In this document: positions 45,201 to 58,100 of the stretch, piece after piece | How positions within the stretch are numbered: position 1 is the first letter of the stretch | Layout of the letters: every line of letters starts with the position of its first letter | Source: Ruminiclostridium sufflavum DSM 19573 | GTDB taxonomy: Bacteria > Bacillota > Clostridia > Acetivibrionales > DSM-1351 | Length of the DNA stretch: 64,000 bases | Assembly (NCBI RefSeq): GCF_003208175.1 | Contig: NZ_QKMR01000008.1 | Span: 119,686-183,685, forward strand | Reading direction: 5' to 3' | Position numbers and translations under genes: made by a program | The notes under the pieces: generated by a model | What the model was told of the DNA's origin: nothing | The model's input: only the letters and a program-made list of their open reading frames with translations | Database searches by the model: none

Positions 45201-46152
45201 CGGTAGGATTCGGTGCTGTGATTCCTGTTGAATCACCATCGCAATTTGCAGAAACACTCTTAATAATGCAATAGATATCATCCTTATCTCTTAAAGCATC
45301 TTTCAGCCTCTTCACGTAAATAGCGCCTACACCTTCTCCAACCCCAGTTCCATCTGCTGAATCATCGAATGCTTTTGCCTTCCAATTACTTGCCTCTACA
45401 CCAAGTTTGGTTCCCATCATTGCAGGAATCATACAGATTCTTGAACTTCCCACAATTGCAGAACTACATTCACCGCTTTCAATTGAAAGACATGCAAAAT
45501 AAAGTGCCACAGCTGTAGAAGAGCAACTGGTATCGAATATAGAAGATGGTCCATGGTAATCCATAATATAGGAGAGCCTGCTAGCAATGACAGGTATTAT
45601 ATTACCTACCATTGCTAATGCTTGTGACTCTTGTTCTACATCAGATACCAACTTTCTGTACTCATTTACCGTTGAGTTGTCATATCCCACAAATACACCA
45701 ACATTACTTCCATTCAACTGTCCTGCACCGTATCCGGCATCCTCCAGACAATTCCTAGCTGCCTGTAAGAACCTTCTTTGGTTCGGATCCATAAGCCGTG
45801 CCTCCGCTGGGGAGATTCCGAAGAAGCCGTAATCAAAGTTATCAACACTATTCAAAAAGCCTCCTCGTACAAATTCCACCTCGGAACCCATTCCTGAATA
45901 TTTCAAATAATTTTTTGCATACTCTTGTCTTCTTTTTGGGAAATCTCCAACACAATCTATTCCATTTTGCAATACCAGCCTGTACTCTGACAGATTTTTA
46001 CTTAATGCGAATTCACCGTCCATTCCAACGATTGCAAATTCTTCATTTTCTCTTTCCTTTTTACTTAAAGCCATGACTATTTTGGCTGCCATTTTCTTAT
46101 CAATGGTTCCCACCTTAGCACCTTCAAGCAGATACTTCATCATCTCTTTCAT
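39220..46152 (-). CDS. Hybrid PKS-NRPS: KS-PCP-C-A(Gly)-PCP-C, no integral AT or TE
   Basis: A 2,310-residue protein. Residues 1-33 are a helical docking segment (MKEMMKYLLEGAKVG). The KS spans 37-460: Cys in DTSCSSTAVA near 209, His in EAHGTGT near 342 and in NLGHLDHAS near 383. No AT, KR, DH or ER follows, only a linker (LPAYPFEKQSC near 630). PCP1 is at 655-725 (LGGDSIFAM). C at 745-1180 has HHIICDG near 869. A at 1200-1690 has a pocket read as D-I-L-Q-L-G-V-V-W, close to the known Gly code. PCP2 is near 1712 (MGANSLK). A final condensation-like domain at 1850-2300 has NHAIFDA near 2015. It adds a malonyl unit then Gly, and the last domain probably releases the chain. Confidence 0.9.
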   Translation of the reverse strand: MKEMMKYLLEGAKVGTIDKKMAAKIVMALSKKERENEEFAIVGMDGEFALSKNLSEYRLVLQNGIDCVGDFPKRRQEYAKNYLKYSGMGSEVEFVRGGFLNSVDNFDYGFFGISPAEARLMDPNQRRFLQAARNCLEDAGYGAGQLNGSNVGVFVGYDNSTVNEYRKLVSDVEQESQALAMVGNIIPVIASRLSYIMDYHGPSSIFDTSCSSTAVALYFACLSIESGECSSAIVGSSRICMIPAMMGTKLGVEASNWKAKAFDDSADGTGVGEGVGAIYVKRLKDALRDKDDIYCIIKSVSANCDGDSTGITAPNPTAQAQLIVNNLKKAKVEAESITYIEAHGTGTKLGDPIEIEGIQRAFGTQTNKKQFCAIGSSKTNLGHLDHASGIASIIKCALSLKYKELYPSLHYKVPNRLIDFTDTPVYINTEYREWVSSAPRRCAINSFGLSGTNINIILEEAPVRKEADRAEIHQLLPLTLSAKSRNSFKERINQMIEFLENTEERYDDICFTAAQNEGCYRYKCVVNVSSRVEALDVLSNLKENAYLTQEERCISNLDAEEVLLKQWIDKIEDETLKKYEAGIFGREKKDFPFAEDCHRIHLPAYPFEKQSCLVKIPKVSESYGRNAAASRTKETAPRRKYDVIGDTQAFDADVLQDMAWVWCRVLGVESVKLTDNFYELGGDSIFAMRLAAEVKVALNVELPLKDVMLQQTFEGITACVNEKKKNEVKSSGMVITKHDNVSEYEMTSSQKQLYAIQIVNPSSVAYNMFNAVEVKGPFEEERFVECINRLVEQQESLRTSFVEEDGKFIARIRKNIKILPSHFTSDNIESCAREFIRPFDLAKDSLIRIGFVKREENNTIIMLDTHHIICDGMSTAILTHQLCQLYLRQPIEPFTLQYSDYAIAVNEYEKTQEYKNKKEKLVQKLNNLEVLKIPTDYERTAEHSFEGRKASIDLTATESEKVREFTKQHGLTGFHYFLSMFKALLWRYSGQEDIVIGTPVSGRNDVNLANSIGLFINTVVIRNHINRELSCLDFVNEVKKSAMEAYDNQCISFTRLVEWLGVHNDASHNPVFDIMFSMQNFERGMLTADGIEVSNYPIENKVSKLDITLNISEHDGVFNLEMEYALSLFTEKTINRMLENYKAFLMQCLDTPDMLLKTLSFSEEEQVTLAQFERSITEYDAADTIKACIERRAAQQPEKVSVVFDGKKMTYSELNTKANYVAALIKEQGLKAGESRVAVICRRSPEMMIALLAAVKAGITYLPLDPSYPMDRLRYILEDSDTKCVVHFGVGKIWESDDVVSINLGEIDWKSAEAKNLPDDFASSVPMYMIYTSGSTGLPKGVSVTQRNVRNFIVGMNQAVPFKENQRLLSVTTVGFDIFVLESFLSLANGMEVVIASEDKINDVDALCLEIIEHKIDILQTTPSRIRAMMISMYFERAIRQLNYILIGGEPFPKDFLSKLRPYDVRVFNVYGPTETTVWSTVGELTGSDKVHVGRPCANTICVIVDSEKNRIPIGCIGELAIGGDGVSNGYDNRDELNQEKFVDLDRDGSRYFMTGDLAAWNSDGNLIITGRNDRMVKLNGYRIELDEIQSVIASMNQVKEAAVFIVQENYLTACCSLKSLVTEKEIIDRMRAKLPNYMIPNKLLILEELPHTPNGKLDINQLKKMVKTAPVKEAYEKAEPKTQKQEEILALWKKLLNLQDMGIDNNLFEMGANSLKVIEFLSLMKRQGYDIVINDVFSNPTVRELEEYIVNRKQRALIKDKASVEAEILKEQGIELKIRKAEFEQNYVLYFVCDLDEAKKERIKKFVNEKVDASLYVTHFADMGNYDARTEDDAGIISLVGLKNECTTDVVKSLNEQCTEFEETILSAEVEKEYRMAAIQNYFLDSERYSGTMISFRNILNLDVFNEAITVFLNEQGLFRADIVKKGNTLYWRQRDEVADVKIPYADLAGYTREVQFALVDRICKEIYFKEYAQLRELFSSEAEQKEFYGLLYRMLLIKASEDEYYLILPVNHAIFDAMSGEVVKRRLLEIYLTLSEDKTVQYKQQLSYADFVDQIRMGPVNATQDELLELFEMQDYQEALSELETAIAAYPRGNSTYIRFEMEEEVEQDNDNAWSRAFEVLRLFVRDYLGIHRIPFMIYYYGRKYLGREYFDTIGEFIDMIPMTASTSESSIAIQEKTQNVIGLSEKHNVNFSALSMYQTKKHMELLEKVVDEINRKTSIVFNFQGKLEENDMSVFESFLYKRLMYELNMEEAKNIHVMTRYSNHKLQLDINLPFEVGDNSLKDFFLGMKLNIINYEQKTVEQNRRDK

Positions 46153-46171
46153 ATGAATACCTCATATCCAT

Positions 46172-49100
46172 TTATAATCTATTTATCAAATCATCCAGAT
46201 CCGCATTGTCATCCTCTAAGAATGCCAAGATATCGTCTTCTGCTAGCTCTGTAGTTTCTTTCTTTTCTATAATGCTCTTATCTTCCTGCTCAACGTGTCC
46301 GCAGATATCCTTAATGGTCACGTAAGAGAATAAGGATGCAACAGTAAATTTATCAGGATAAGCCTTATTTAATTTACCAGATACACTCATCAGCCTTATG
46401 GAATTACCTCCCACTTCAAAGAAGTTATCTGTAACTCCAAAGCTCTGATGTCCTAATACGCCTTCCCATATGTTCCATATCTCCCATTCCATATCAGAGG
46501 CTGGTTTCACAATATCATGCTCTGTATATACTGGGCTAGGAAGATTCTTATAGTCAACCTTACCGATGTAAGTCAGCGGCATTGCATCCAATTTGATATA
46601 TTTTGCAGGTATCATATACTTCGGTAATTTCGTGGACAAATACTTCTTGATATTCTGTCCATCTTCCTCACCAACATAGTACGCAATCAATTCATCCTGA
46701 TAAACAATGACTGCAGCACTTTCTATTTCCTGCATCTCTTCCATTATTTTCTCTATTTCTAATGTTTCGATTCGGTATCCTCTTACCTTAACCTGTTTGT
46801 CCACTCTGCCTAAAAAGCTAATCTCACCATTTTCCAGACGCTTTCCTTTATCACCAGTGCGGTAAACCAGCAGTCCTTCGTGGTTCTTATCTTTCACAAA
46901 TGCTTTAGCAGTAAGTCCTGGTGAATTCACATAGCCACAGGAGACACCCTGACCGCCCATCACAATTTCACCAGCAAGCCCATCCGGCAGGATGTTCATG
47001 TTTTTATCTGCAATGTATAGGTAACCATTCTCAATTACATGCCCAATGCTATTATCTGCGATATCCCCATAGGACACATTTCGCTTAATCGTGGATACAA
47101 CAGTACACTCTGTCGGTCCGTATTCATTTACAATTTCAATATTTTCAATCTTCTCTTTGACTGCTTTATAAGTTTGTACGCTTAAACGGTCTCCAGCAGT
47201 TGTAACAATCCGTACGCTCTGTAACTGCTCTGCTGTCAGGTTCTCAAAGATGGACTGGCATAATATTGGCACAGAGATGAAATGTGTTATCTTCTCTTTC
47301 TCGATTACCTCTCCAATACACCTTACATTCAGGACATCTTCTACAAATACAATCTTGCAACCTGACACAAGTGGTGTGAAGAAGCTTGTCATAAACCCAT
47401 CGAAAGAATATGCAAATAACTGTAAGATATTATCCTCTGCTGCAAAGTCATACTCCTTACTTCTCCAACCAATTGCAGATGCGATATTCTCTTTCGATAC
47501 CAGAACACCCTTTGGCTTACCTGTCGTCCCGGAAGTATAAATGATATAAGCGTACTTACCTTTACTGGCAGGTGCTGTCTCATATTTATCTTCTGGATTG
47601 ATCGTCGTTACCGGAAGTCCAAACTGTTCTGCAAAGGAAACATTCTCCTTATCAGACACAATCCGTACAGCTCTACTGTTATCAATCATATACCGGATAC
47701 GGTCTATTGGCAGGCTTGTATCAACTGGAAGATAGATTGCATTTGCCTTCATAATTCCTAAGATACCTATTGCCTGTTCCACTCCAGCACCACACATTAA
47801 ACATACAGTCTCATCGGCTACAACTGATGCATCATGTAAGGCTTTTGCAAGTCCATTTGCCATAAGACGTAATTCTTCGTAAGAATACTCTGTATTCCTA
47901 TCTTTTACTGCTGTCTTCAAGCTGCATTTTCTGCTTGCACGCTCAAACTGTTCCATCAGACTTTCATAGGCTACTGGCTCATAAGTTCCAACCAGTTGTT
48001 TCTCTTCTGTAGCAGATAACAGGCTGATATCTTTCTTTTGGATTAATGGATTATCAATTACCTGTTTTAATATGTGGAAATACATCTGCGCAATCCTCTG
48101 GCACTTGGATTCTTTAAATGCATACTTGTTATAGCTTAAATTCAGCTTCATCCTGCTGCCTGGTGTAAATACCACTCCAACGCTGTAATTGGTATGTTCC
48201 TTAAGTACAACATTTTCCACTGCAAAATCATAAGTATTACCGTTCTCTAACTGTTCCTTCAATGCCTGATTTACAGGATAATTTTCGTAAGCAACCACAT
48301 GGTTGATAATCTGATTTCCATTGTTTGCATCGGATTGAATTTCATATAGTGGATAATAGGAGTACTGCTCCATCTTTATTAAGTCATCTTGAAAGCGTCT
48401 TGCAGAATCAATAAATGTCTCGTTCTCTTCCATTGACACACACACAGGAATGGTATTGATAAACATACCTGCCGCATTGTTTACGCTTTCGTTCTTTTTA
48501 TTTCTTCCAGACACAATGCTTCCAAATACTGCTTCGTCTGCTAAGTTCGTCATCTGAAGTAACAAGCCCCATGCGGATATTACAACAGATGCGGAAGTAA
48601 TGCTCTGGTTTGACATTGCTTTCAGTTTATCAGTGTACTCCTCATCCAGATAAGAATCCAACTCGCAAGTCTCTGTATCCTCCGTAGCATGCTCAAATGG
48701 AATCTGGGTATTTAACTCCCTGCCTCCCAAGTACTGCTTCCAGAATTTCTTCGCAGCGTACATGTTCTGCGTTCCAATCCAGTCATACAAATCACGGCAG
48801 TTGTCTTTCTCAGCTTCTGTTTTTATTTGTTCTCCCTGTTTTAAGTACGTATAGGTCTTAAATAACTCCTCAAGTATAATGGAGACTGACCATCCATCCA
48901 GGATTAAATGATGGAATTTCCATATTACCTGATAAGCTTCTTCTCCCGTCTTAAGGATTAAGAATCTGCACAAATCTCCACTTGCATAGTTAAATGCTTC
49001 TATGTCAAAGGCTTCTATTATCTTCTCCGTATCTTCTTCTGATAAGCCTCGTACATCTTTATCCTTCACACCTAGTTCTGTGTCTTTTAATATAATCTGA

Positions 49101-52100
49101 ACTGGTTCGGTGATATTTTCACTGACAAAAGCTGTGCGTAACGCTATGTGGTTCCTCTTCGTGATATTGAGTGCTTCTATTAACAGTTCTGATGAAAGCT
49201 GTCCAGTAAGGTTCATCACAAGTCTTTCATGGTATGCATCATCATCTGGGTTTGAGATGATGTGATATAGCATACCTTTCTGCATAGGAGTCATCCTCAT
49301 AAAGGAATCTGCTTGTCCACCGTACATTACTTTCAAGTAGTCTAACTCCTCTATACTGATGTCAAGGTTATAGTCAACTGGCGTTGTTACCGAATTCTTC
49401 AAATCCTTGCATGCCTGAACAGTATCTTCAATCTGTTTCTTAACTTCTTCAATTAATGATGTTACAAATTCACAACTCACAACTGTTTTTGAATAGGCAG
49501 TTGTAAAATGAAGCCTGCCGTTTTCAATTTTACAGCTAATATCCATTGCATATTGCCGTTTCAAAGCATCTCCAACACATTTACCAATAGCTTTATCCGC
49601 TCTGGTAAAGCCATTCTCTTGTGACTGAATCTGTCCTAAATAATTGAAGCTTATCTGTGGTTTTGCGTAACGGCTGGCATTTGGGTCAACGTCTGCAATA
49701 AGTCCAAACGTATACTCTAAGTTCTTGGCTTTTCTTCGTTTCTCTTTTGTAACACAGATTAGCTGCACTGGATTCTTCGATGGTTCAAATACAATGGGAT
49801 AGATGGCAGTAAACCAGCCAACTGTTCTTGAAAAATCATAATCCTTATACTTAGCGAAACGGCCTGTACTTTCCAATGCTAACGGAATGCTGCGCTTTCC
49901 ACTTACAGCTGCCAAGGCATTTACCATAATGGAAAGAAGCACTTCTTCCATCGTAGCCCCAGTCACCCTGAAAGTTCCATTCTTTAAGGCTTCTGTGATT
50001 TCTACGTCAATGTTAAATTCTTTAGACACAGTATCCCCAAAAGTTCCATACTCAGTTGTTTCCCATACCGGTGTATCCTTTTCCTTTGCAAGTCCTCTCC
50101 AAAGAGACTCATAATTAAACTTAAGCTCTTCTTTCAGTTCGTCAGAATATAATACATCTGTCCACTGCTTGAAAGACATTGTCTTTTCAGGGAGTATAAC
50201 CTCTGTATGATTCTGTTCATCATGGTAAAGCCTTGTAAGATCCTCTGCAATTATATTCCATGACACCACATCAATAACCATATGATGTACTGCAAAAAAT
50301 ACGTAATCTCCTTCTGATGTAACCATAAGTGTCATTCTATATAATTTATCACTGATTAGTGTAATTGCTTCTTGTTCTTCATTGCAGATGGCTTCCATCA
50401 CGCAGTCCAGTTCATCCTCTGTCACATTTTCCAAATGCTCTACTCTGAGTGCATCTAGCCCATTCATCTCTTCTGCTCTCAGGACGTTCAGATAAGAATT
50501 ATCTTCATCCTTTACAAAAACAGAACGCAATGAGTCATGATGAATTACCAATCTTTTAAGAGCTTTCATAAGGCTTTCTTCATCCAAGTGTTCTTCTGAA
50601 TGAAGAATAATCGCTTGGTTATATTGGCCTGTCATTGCCTGCTCATCTTCTGAAAGTTCCTTCTGGATTGGAGTCAGCAGCATCTTGCCTGCAATCTCAT
50701 CCTGAGAGTAAGCACTCTTGTTAGACTGCATATACTGATAAAACTCCCTAATAGTCGGATGGGCAAATAAATCTGCAACCTCAAAATGATATCCGTCGGA
50801 ATGTACCTTGGACAAAATCTTGATTACCTTAATGGAATCTCCACCAATTTCAAAATAATTATCATCAATACTGATTGGTGCATAATCCAGAATCTCTTCC
50901 CAAATATCCACGATATACTGTTGCATGGCATTCTCGGCTTTTACATATCTGCTTAAATCAGACTTAATCTCAGGTTTTGGCAATGCCTTCTTGTCAACTT
51001 TTCCGTTTATATTTACCGGAATAGTTTTGATTGGCATAAAATATGCCGGTACCATATATCCTGGTAAATGTTCCTCCATAAAGCTTCGTAACTCGTGGTA
51101 ATCCAGTTCCTGCTTCTGCTGGTAGTATGCAATGATAAACTTGTTGTCTTCTGCATCTGCATCCACAATTACCACACAATCTTCTACTTTCTCATTCTTT
51201 AGAATGATGTTCTTAATCTCGCCTAACTCAATTCTATGTCCTCTTATCTTAACCTGCTGGTCGATTCTTCCGATATACTCAAGTCCACCATCAATAAACC
51301 TTCCTGCATCACCGCTCCTATAGACATAGAGTTCTTTTCCGTTGTGGGTGTATTTTATAAATTTGGCTTCAGTCAATTCTGGTCTGTTAATATAGCCACG
51401 GCATACACCATGTCCCCACACAAGAAGTTCTCCCTGCATACCTCTTGGCACTGGTTTCAATCTGGAATCTACCAGAACTAGCCCTAGTGTTGGGATTGGC
51501 AAACCGATGTCACTAACGTTTTCTTCAATTTCTTTCTCCGTAATCTCTTTATATGTAACATGAACAGTTGTCTCCGTAATTCCATACATGTTGATAATTT
51601 TGCAGGATGGATATCTGCTATGGAAATACTTCACGACCGCTGGATGTAGCTTCTCACCACCGAAGATGACATATCTTACGGCAAGTTCCACTCCTGGTTC
51701 TATCTCAAGCTGTAAGGATAAGGAGTTAAATGCAGATGGTGTCTGGTTTAATATCGTTACCTTCTCATTTTCTAAAAACTTCATAAACTTATAAGTATCT
51801 CTTGCAAAATCTTTCGAGATGATAATGAGCTTCCCGCCAAATAATAAAGCACCATACATCTCCCATACAGAGAAATCAAAGCAGAAGGAGTGGAACATTA
51901 CCCATACATCTTGTTCTGTAAAATCATACAGACAGTTGTCATTTACAAACAATCTTATCACGTTGCGGTGAAAAATCATTGCGCCTTTAGGTTTACCAGT
52001 AGTTCCTGATGTGTAGATGATGTAAGCAAGATTTTCAGGTGATGCCATTAAAGCCAGCTCCGCATCATTTTCCTCTAAATCTGTATTAAAGTCGATAACA

Positions 52101-55100
52101 GGGCAATTTACCGTCACATCAAATAAGTTTCCTGCAGTTACAACAAGTTTGGCATTACTGTCACTTATCATAAACTCAAGGCGTTCTGCAGGATAACTTG
52201 GATCTAATGGCATGTATGCACCACCGGCTTTTAAGATACCAAGCGCCGTAATAACTGCTTTTGAATTCTTCTCCATGAGAATTCCAATTATATCTTCCGT
52301 CTGGATGCCATGTTTAACTAAGGTATTTGCAATCCTGTTAGATAACCTTCCTGCTTCTTGGTAGGTGTATCTCTCTTCACCATACTGGATTGCTGTGCGG
52401 TCAGGATATTTTCTTACCTGTTCTTCAAATAGTTCCGTAATAGTAACATCTGTGAATCCGATGTTAAACGCTTCTTCTACATCAATTAGCTGATAGTCCG
52501 TCTCACCTAAGACTTCCATCTCAGCAACAGGTCTATCCATATGTCCTGCTACCTGCGTCAGAACATTCTGGTAATGGCATAATATCTGTTCCATAAATGC
52601 ATCATTAAATGCTGCTTTCTTATACATAAAGGTTATTTCAATTTCTCTCCTTGGAATAACCACAATAGTTAAATCGTAGTTAGTAGACTCATCTGCAGAT
52701 GCTTCTACAATACGAAATGCATTATCTGATACGCTTTCCTTGTTTTCTCTTATCAAGTCAAAATTCTCGAATACGAATATATGGTCAAACAATTGGCTTC
52801 CATACTCTGAGAACTTCTGAATGGATGCAAGTGGATAATAGCTATAGCCCTCTGCCTTAACACATGTAGTCTGAACCTGTCTAGCCAGTTCTGTAAAGGA
52901 TACTTCCTGTGAAGCTGTTACCCTAATAGGCAAGGTGCTGATGAACAAGCCAATCATATCCTCAATTCCCTTAACAGGTGCAGAACGTCCTGAAAGCACA
53001 GAACCATACACGATATCATTGGTGTCACAATATCTCATGAGTGTAACTGCCCATGCTGCCTGCATAATAGAGTTTAAAGTAAGACCCCTGTTGGTTGCCG
53101 CAATTGTAAGGCTGTCTGCTATTTTCTTATCTAGCTTAATCTTTATCTCATTCTGTCCGCTCTCCTGCTTGTTACCGCTCTTATACAATTCATTTGGCTT
53201 CTCATAATTGTAAACCTGATCCTTCCAGTACTGGGCAGCTTCCTCCATATCCTGTTCCTGCAACCAGTCTATATAATCACTGTACTGGATATTCTGCTCT
53301 TCTATCGGGCTTTCTCCCTGGCACAATTGGTTATAATATGTTGTCACCTTATCCAGTACCACCGCAAGACACATACCATCCATTAAAATATGGCTGTCGC
53401 TCCAAACCAACTTCCAAGTGTCTTTATCTGTCTTAAATGCCATAACACGCATTAAAGGCCCTCTCTGAAGATCAAAACCTTTCTTCTTGTCAGACACGCA
53501 GTATTCTTCAATAACCTGTTGCTGTTTCACCTTATCAAGTCCTGCAATGTCGGAACTTTCAAATAAAATCTCCATTGCATCAATTGACTTTACTACTTGG
53601 TAGCTGGTGCTTAAGTTATCATACATAAATACCGTTTTAAAAATGTCATATTGTTCAATCAGTTTACAATATGCTTTTCTGAAATTCCCGAGCTCAATAT
53701 TCCCCTGTATTGTTAAATAATTCTGTTCAAAATAAGCTCCTGTGCCACCTTCTGTAATAGTATGGAACAGTATTCCTGTCTGTGTTGCTGTTAAAGGATA
53801 AATCTTTTCTACTTTACCATTTAAAGATGATAATATGTAATTCAATTCCTTTATTGAAAGTTCGCTTCTTCCATAATCTGCAGGTGTCTTCACAATCTCT
53901 TCTGTCTTGTTTAAAGCTTTGGCAATATTCTGGCACTGCTTCTCAAACTCAGAAGCAAAACATCCCATAGCCTTATCCTCCAAGACATCCGGTACATAAT
54001 CAAAGGATACCGTAAGCCTGTTCTCTAAAATGCTTGCGCTGACATCCATTATATATGGCATCTGCATATCCTTATGAATCATAGACTTATTATCAATTGA
54101 CTTAATACTGATTGCACCCATTTGTTCTGCAACCGACAATTCTCCTAAATAATTAAAGCAGATTTGGCTATCCACTGCTTTCCCGCCATCATGGTAGTGT
54201 ATCAACTGATACCCTATACCTTTATCTGGAACCTTTCGCATGGTTTCTTTTACATTAATCACCTGTTCCGCAAGTCCAGTCTGGTTAATCTGAAAATGAA
54301 CTGGATATATAGTGGTAAACCAGCCAACCGTTTCGGAGAAATCCATCCCATTCTGCGTAATATTTCTTCCCATGGATTCCATGTCGATTACCACGTCACG
54401 TTCTTTGACAATACCAGCAGCCTTTAACGCATTTAAAAATGCTGTCAGAAGGAGTTCTTCCGTTCTTGTTCCATATGCACGGTTGGCAGTTCCATTTAAC
54501 AGGTTTGTGCAGGTCTCTACCAAGGTAACACTTATGCTCTTCCTGTCGCCAAATGCTGTCTTATACTGATTCTCCTTCTTATACTGGTCAATCTCTTCCC
54601 AATAAGCTTTTTGCTTCTTAAAGTGATAAGAATAGCAAGCCTTCGTGATTTTCTCTAAATAGTCTGAATATGTCAAGCACTCTGTCCCGATATCAACAGA
54701 CTCGCCATTTTCCAGCCCTTTGTAAATAGTCATAAAATCATTTACAAGAATACGCATTGAGACCGCATCTATAATAAGGTGATGAGCCGCTAAAAATAAA
54801 TACTCCCTATTTCCATCCTTGATAAGGGTAAATTCAACTATATTTGAATCAATTGCAATTCTTTTTTGTAAAGTTTCAATGGTTTTATCCAGACTTTCAC
54901 CTTTTTCGCAAATGTTTACGCGGAGTGAAACCTTATCTGCTGGAAGGATGTTCTGGATAACTGCTCCATCCTGTTCTTTCTGATAGGAAGCACGAATCAT
55001 TGGATGTTTTCTGATAATTTCCTCCTGTGCCTTCTCTACATATTCCTGATTCCAGCCATCTTTATTTTCCAATAGCACCGCCTGGTTGAAATACCTTTTA

Positions 55101-58100
55101 TAATCATAATGCGCAACAAACCGCTTCTGGATTGGTGATAGTGCAAGCTCTCCTGTGAAATCCCTTGTCTTGCAGGCAATTTCCCTCTTTACATTGACAG
55201 TTTTCGCAAGCTGCTTAATGGTTGGATTTGCAAATAACTGTTGCATCGTAAATTCTAAGTTATTCTTTCTTAACATGGAGACAATCTGTAATGCCTTGAT
55301 GGAATCCCCGCCGATTTCAAAATAATTGTCATCCATGCTGATTTCCTTTAAGTTCAGTACTTTTGCCCATGCCTCAGCTAACAAGCCTTCTACTTCATTT
55401 TGTGGTGCAATAATTACATTTTTCTTCACTGTAAAATCAGGTTTTGAAAGCATATTACGATTGGCTTTTCCTGAAGTACCGATTGGAATCTGGTCTAATT
55501 TTATGTAGTAAGATGGAACCATGTAAGCAGGAAGGCGAGAGAATAAGTAGTTCTTCAGTTCAGCCTCATCCACTTCACCTACAAAATAAGCACATAACAC
55601 CTTGTCATCCACTCTTCTGTCAATTGTAAGAACAATACATTCCTTTACTCCTGCATAATCTAATATCTTAGCCTCAATCTCCTGAAGCTCAATTCTATAT
55701 CCCCTGATTTTAACTTGTGAATCGCTTCTTCCTAAATAATAAATATCACCATTATAATCCCATTTTGCCAAGTCACCTGTTTTGTATAAACGTTCACTCT
55801 TAATCTGTGCAAATGGGTTCTTAACAAAACTTTGCTCCGTTCTTTCAGGGTCATCCAAATAGCCATCAGCCAAACAGATTCCACCAATGTAAATCTCACC
55901 ACAAATTCCTTCTGGAACCAAATTCATATCTTTATCTAATATTAAAATATCTACATTGGAAATAGGTTTTCCAATTGGTATTGTTTTATTATTATTTCCT
56001 GCCAATGCTTTGTAAACACAACCGATACTTGCCTCTGTCGGTCCGTATAAATTAATGCATTGTAAATGAGGGAATAAGGTCAAGAAGCGGTTCACTGCCT
56101 TTGGCTTAATCTCCTCCCCGCCTAAGATAACCCATACAAGGCTGTCTAACGCATCGGCTTCTTCAGTTGAATTTTCCATTTCATCTACAATAGTGTTAAA
56201 TACAGACGGAACAAAATCCACAATTCCAATCTTTTCAGTCTTAATGATATCTAATAGGAAACCGGCTGTCAGCATATCGTCTGGTTTCGGAATTACTACT
56301 TTGCCACCGTTGATTAATGGCCAGTAAAACTGCCAGATGGAGCTATCATACACATAATTGGTTGTAAGCAAAACACTGGAACATGCTTTCATTCCTAAAG
56401 TATCATTCATCCACATCAGACGGTTTATGATTCCACGGTAAGGTACTACAACCCCCTTTGGTTGACCCGTTGAACCAGAAGTGTAGATAACATAGAAAGT
56501 ATCACTTCCGCTGATTCCTGAACCATCGTAATGTTTTCCTTCATACTGGCGGTATTCTTCCCCCTTGATATCTGCTAAAGCAACCTCCATGTGAGGAAGT
56601 GATATATCTCTGCAGCCTGGGCCTTTCAGGATATAATCTGCCTTAAGTTTTGTATAAATAAGTTCTTTCCTTTCCAAAGGCCAAGCAGAGTCCATTGGAC
56701 AGAATGCTGCACCTGTTTTCATAACAGCAAGTTCCATTACAAGCATTTCGATGCTTCGTTCTGTCAGTATAGGAACAATCTTTCCTTTACCACAGTTTTG
56801 TGACTCTAATTTTGATGCTAGTTTATCAGAATAAGAATCCAATTCTGCATAAGTTACATATTTCCCATCAAATGCAGCTGCAATAGAATTAGGTGTCTCT
56901 CTGACCTGGGCATTGAACAATTCCACTATATTGGCATCTTTGTATTCAAAGACAATTTTGTTATTGTTGTTATCCGATAAAAGTTTCTGCTCTTCTTCTT
57001 TAGACAAAATACAAATATCACGAATAAGTACTCTGCTGTTTTGCATTACCTGTTCCAGAATCAGTATAAACTCATTCATGAAACGCATCATAGTTGACTC
57101 TTTGTACAACCTTTTATTGTAACGAAGAACAAGCTGATAATGGTCGTCTTCTTTATTAGCATCCAAGGTGACATCAAATTTAGCCATCTTCTGCTCAAAA
57201 TTAATGTATTCATAATCCATTGTCTTGCCTGTATGAGTTTTCGTTATATCATTTACACCAAACATAGTTGCAAAGAACGGATTTTGTCCATTTTCAGAAC
57301 TAATCCCCAACTCTCCTGCAATTTTGTTCATAGTACAATTCTGGCGTTTCAATATCTCTAATAAATTCTGTTCTACGGCTTTCACCAACTGAATATAGGA
57401 CTCACTTGTCTGAAGATTCATTTTAAATGGAATACTTGATACAAACATACCAACCATTTTATCTGCCTGCTCCAAGAATCTTCCTGATGTCGGAACACCA
57501 ATAATAATTTCAGTTGACAGTGATAGTTTACTAATGAGAACCCCATAAACGCTCATCAGTACCATGAAAGGTGAAACATTATTCATGCTACAGAATTCAT
57601 GAATTCCTTCGAACACATCCCCAGAAACAGTTCCATACAAAGTTTCCCCTTCGTTAGCTACCGACCCACTTCTTTCAAAGTCAGATGGAATTAATGTCTT
57701 CTCCACGCCGTCTTCAAATACATTATGCCAGTATTCCAAGTCCTCTCTCATGATTTTTCTGGATTCTTCCCCTATACTCCATTGTACATAATCATCAAAA
57801 TCAAGTTCTGCTGGCTCTAACTGTTTATCTGTGTATAGCGCAATAAATTCTTCGAATAGGAGGTTCATGGATAAACCGTCCACTACAATATGATGAGAGT
57901 CAAACATTAAATATTCTGTCTCATCCACCATAACTAACTTCACTCGGAGCAATCTGTCTTTCTCTAAATCAAATGGTTTTAAGAACTCACCAAATGCTTC
58001 TTTTATGCTTTGTGCCCTTTCCAATTCTATCTCATAATCTTGTATTGCACGAAAAAATTGTACTAATCCATCTGCTGTATTTTTAAAACCTGCCCTTATA

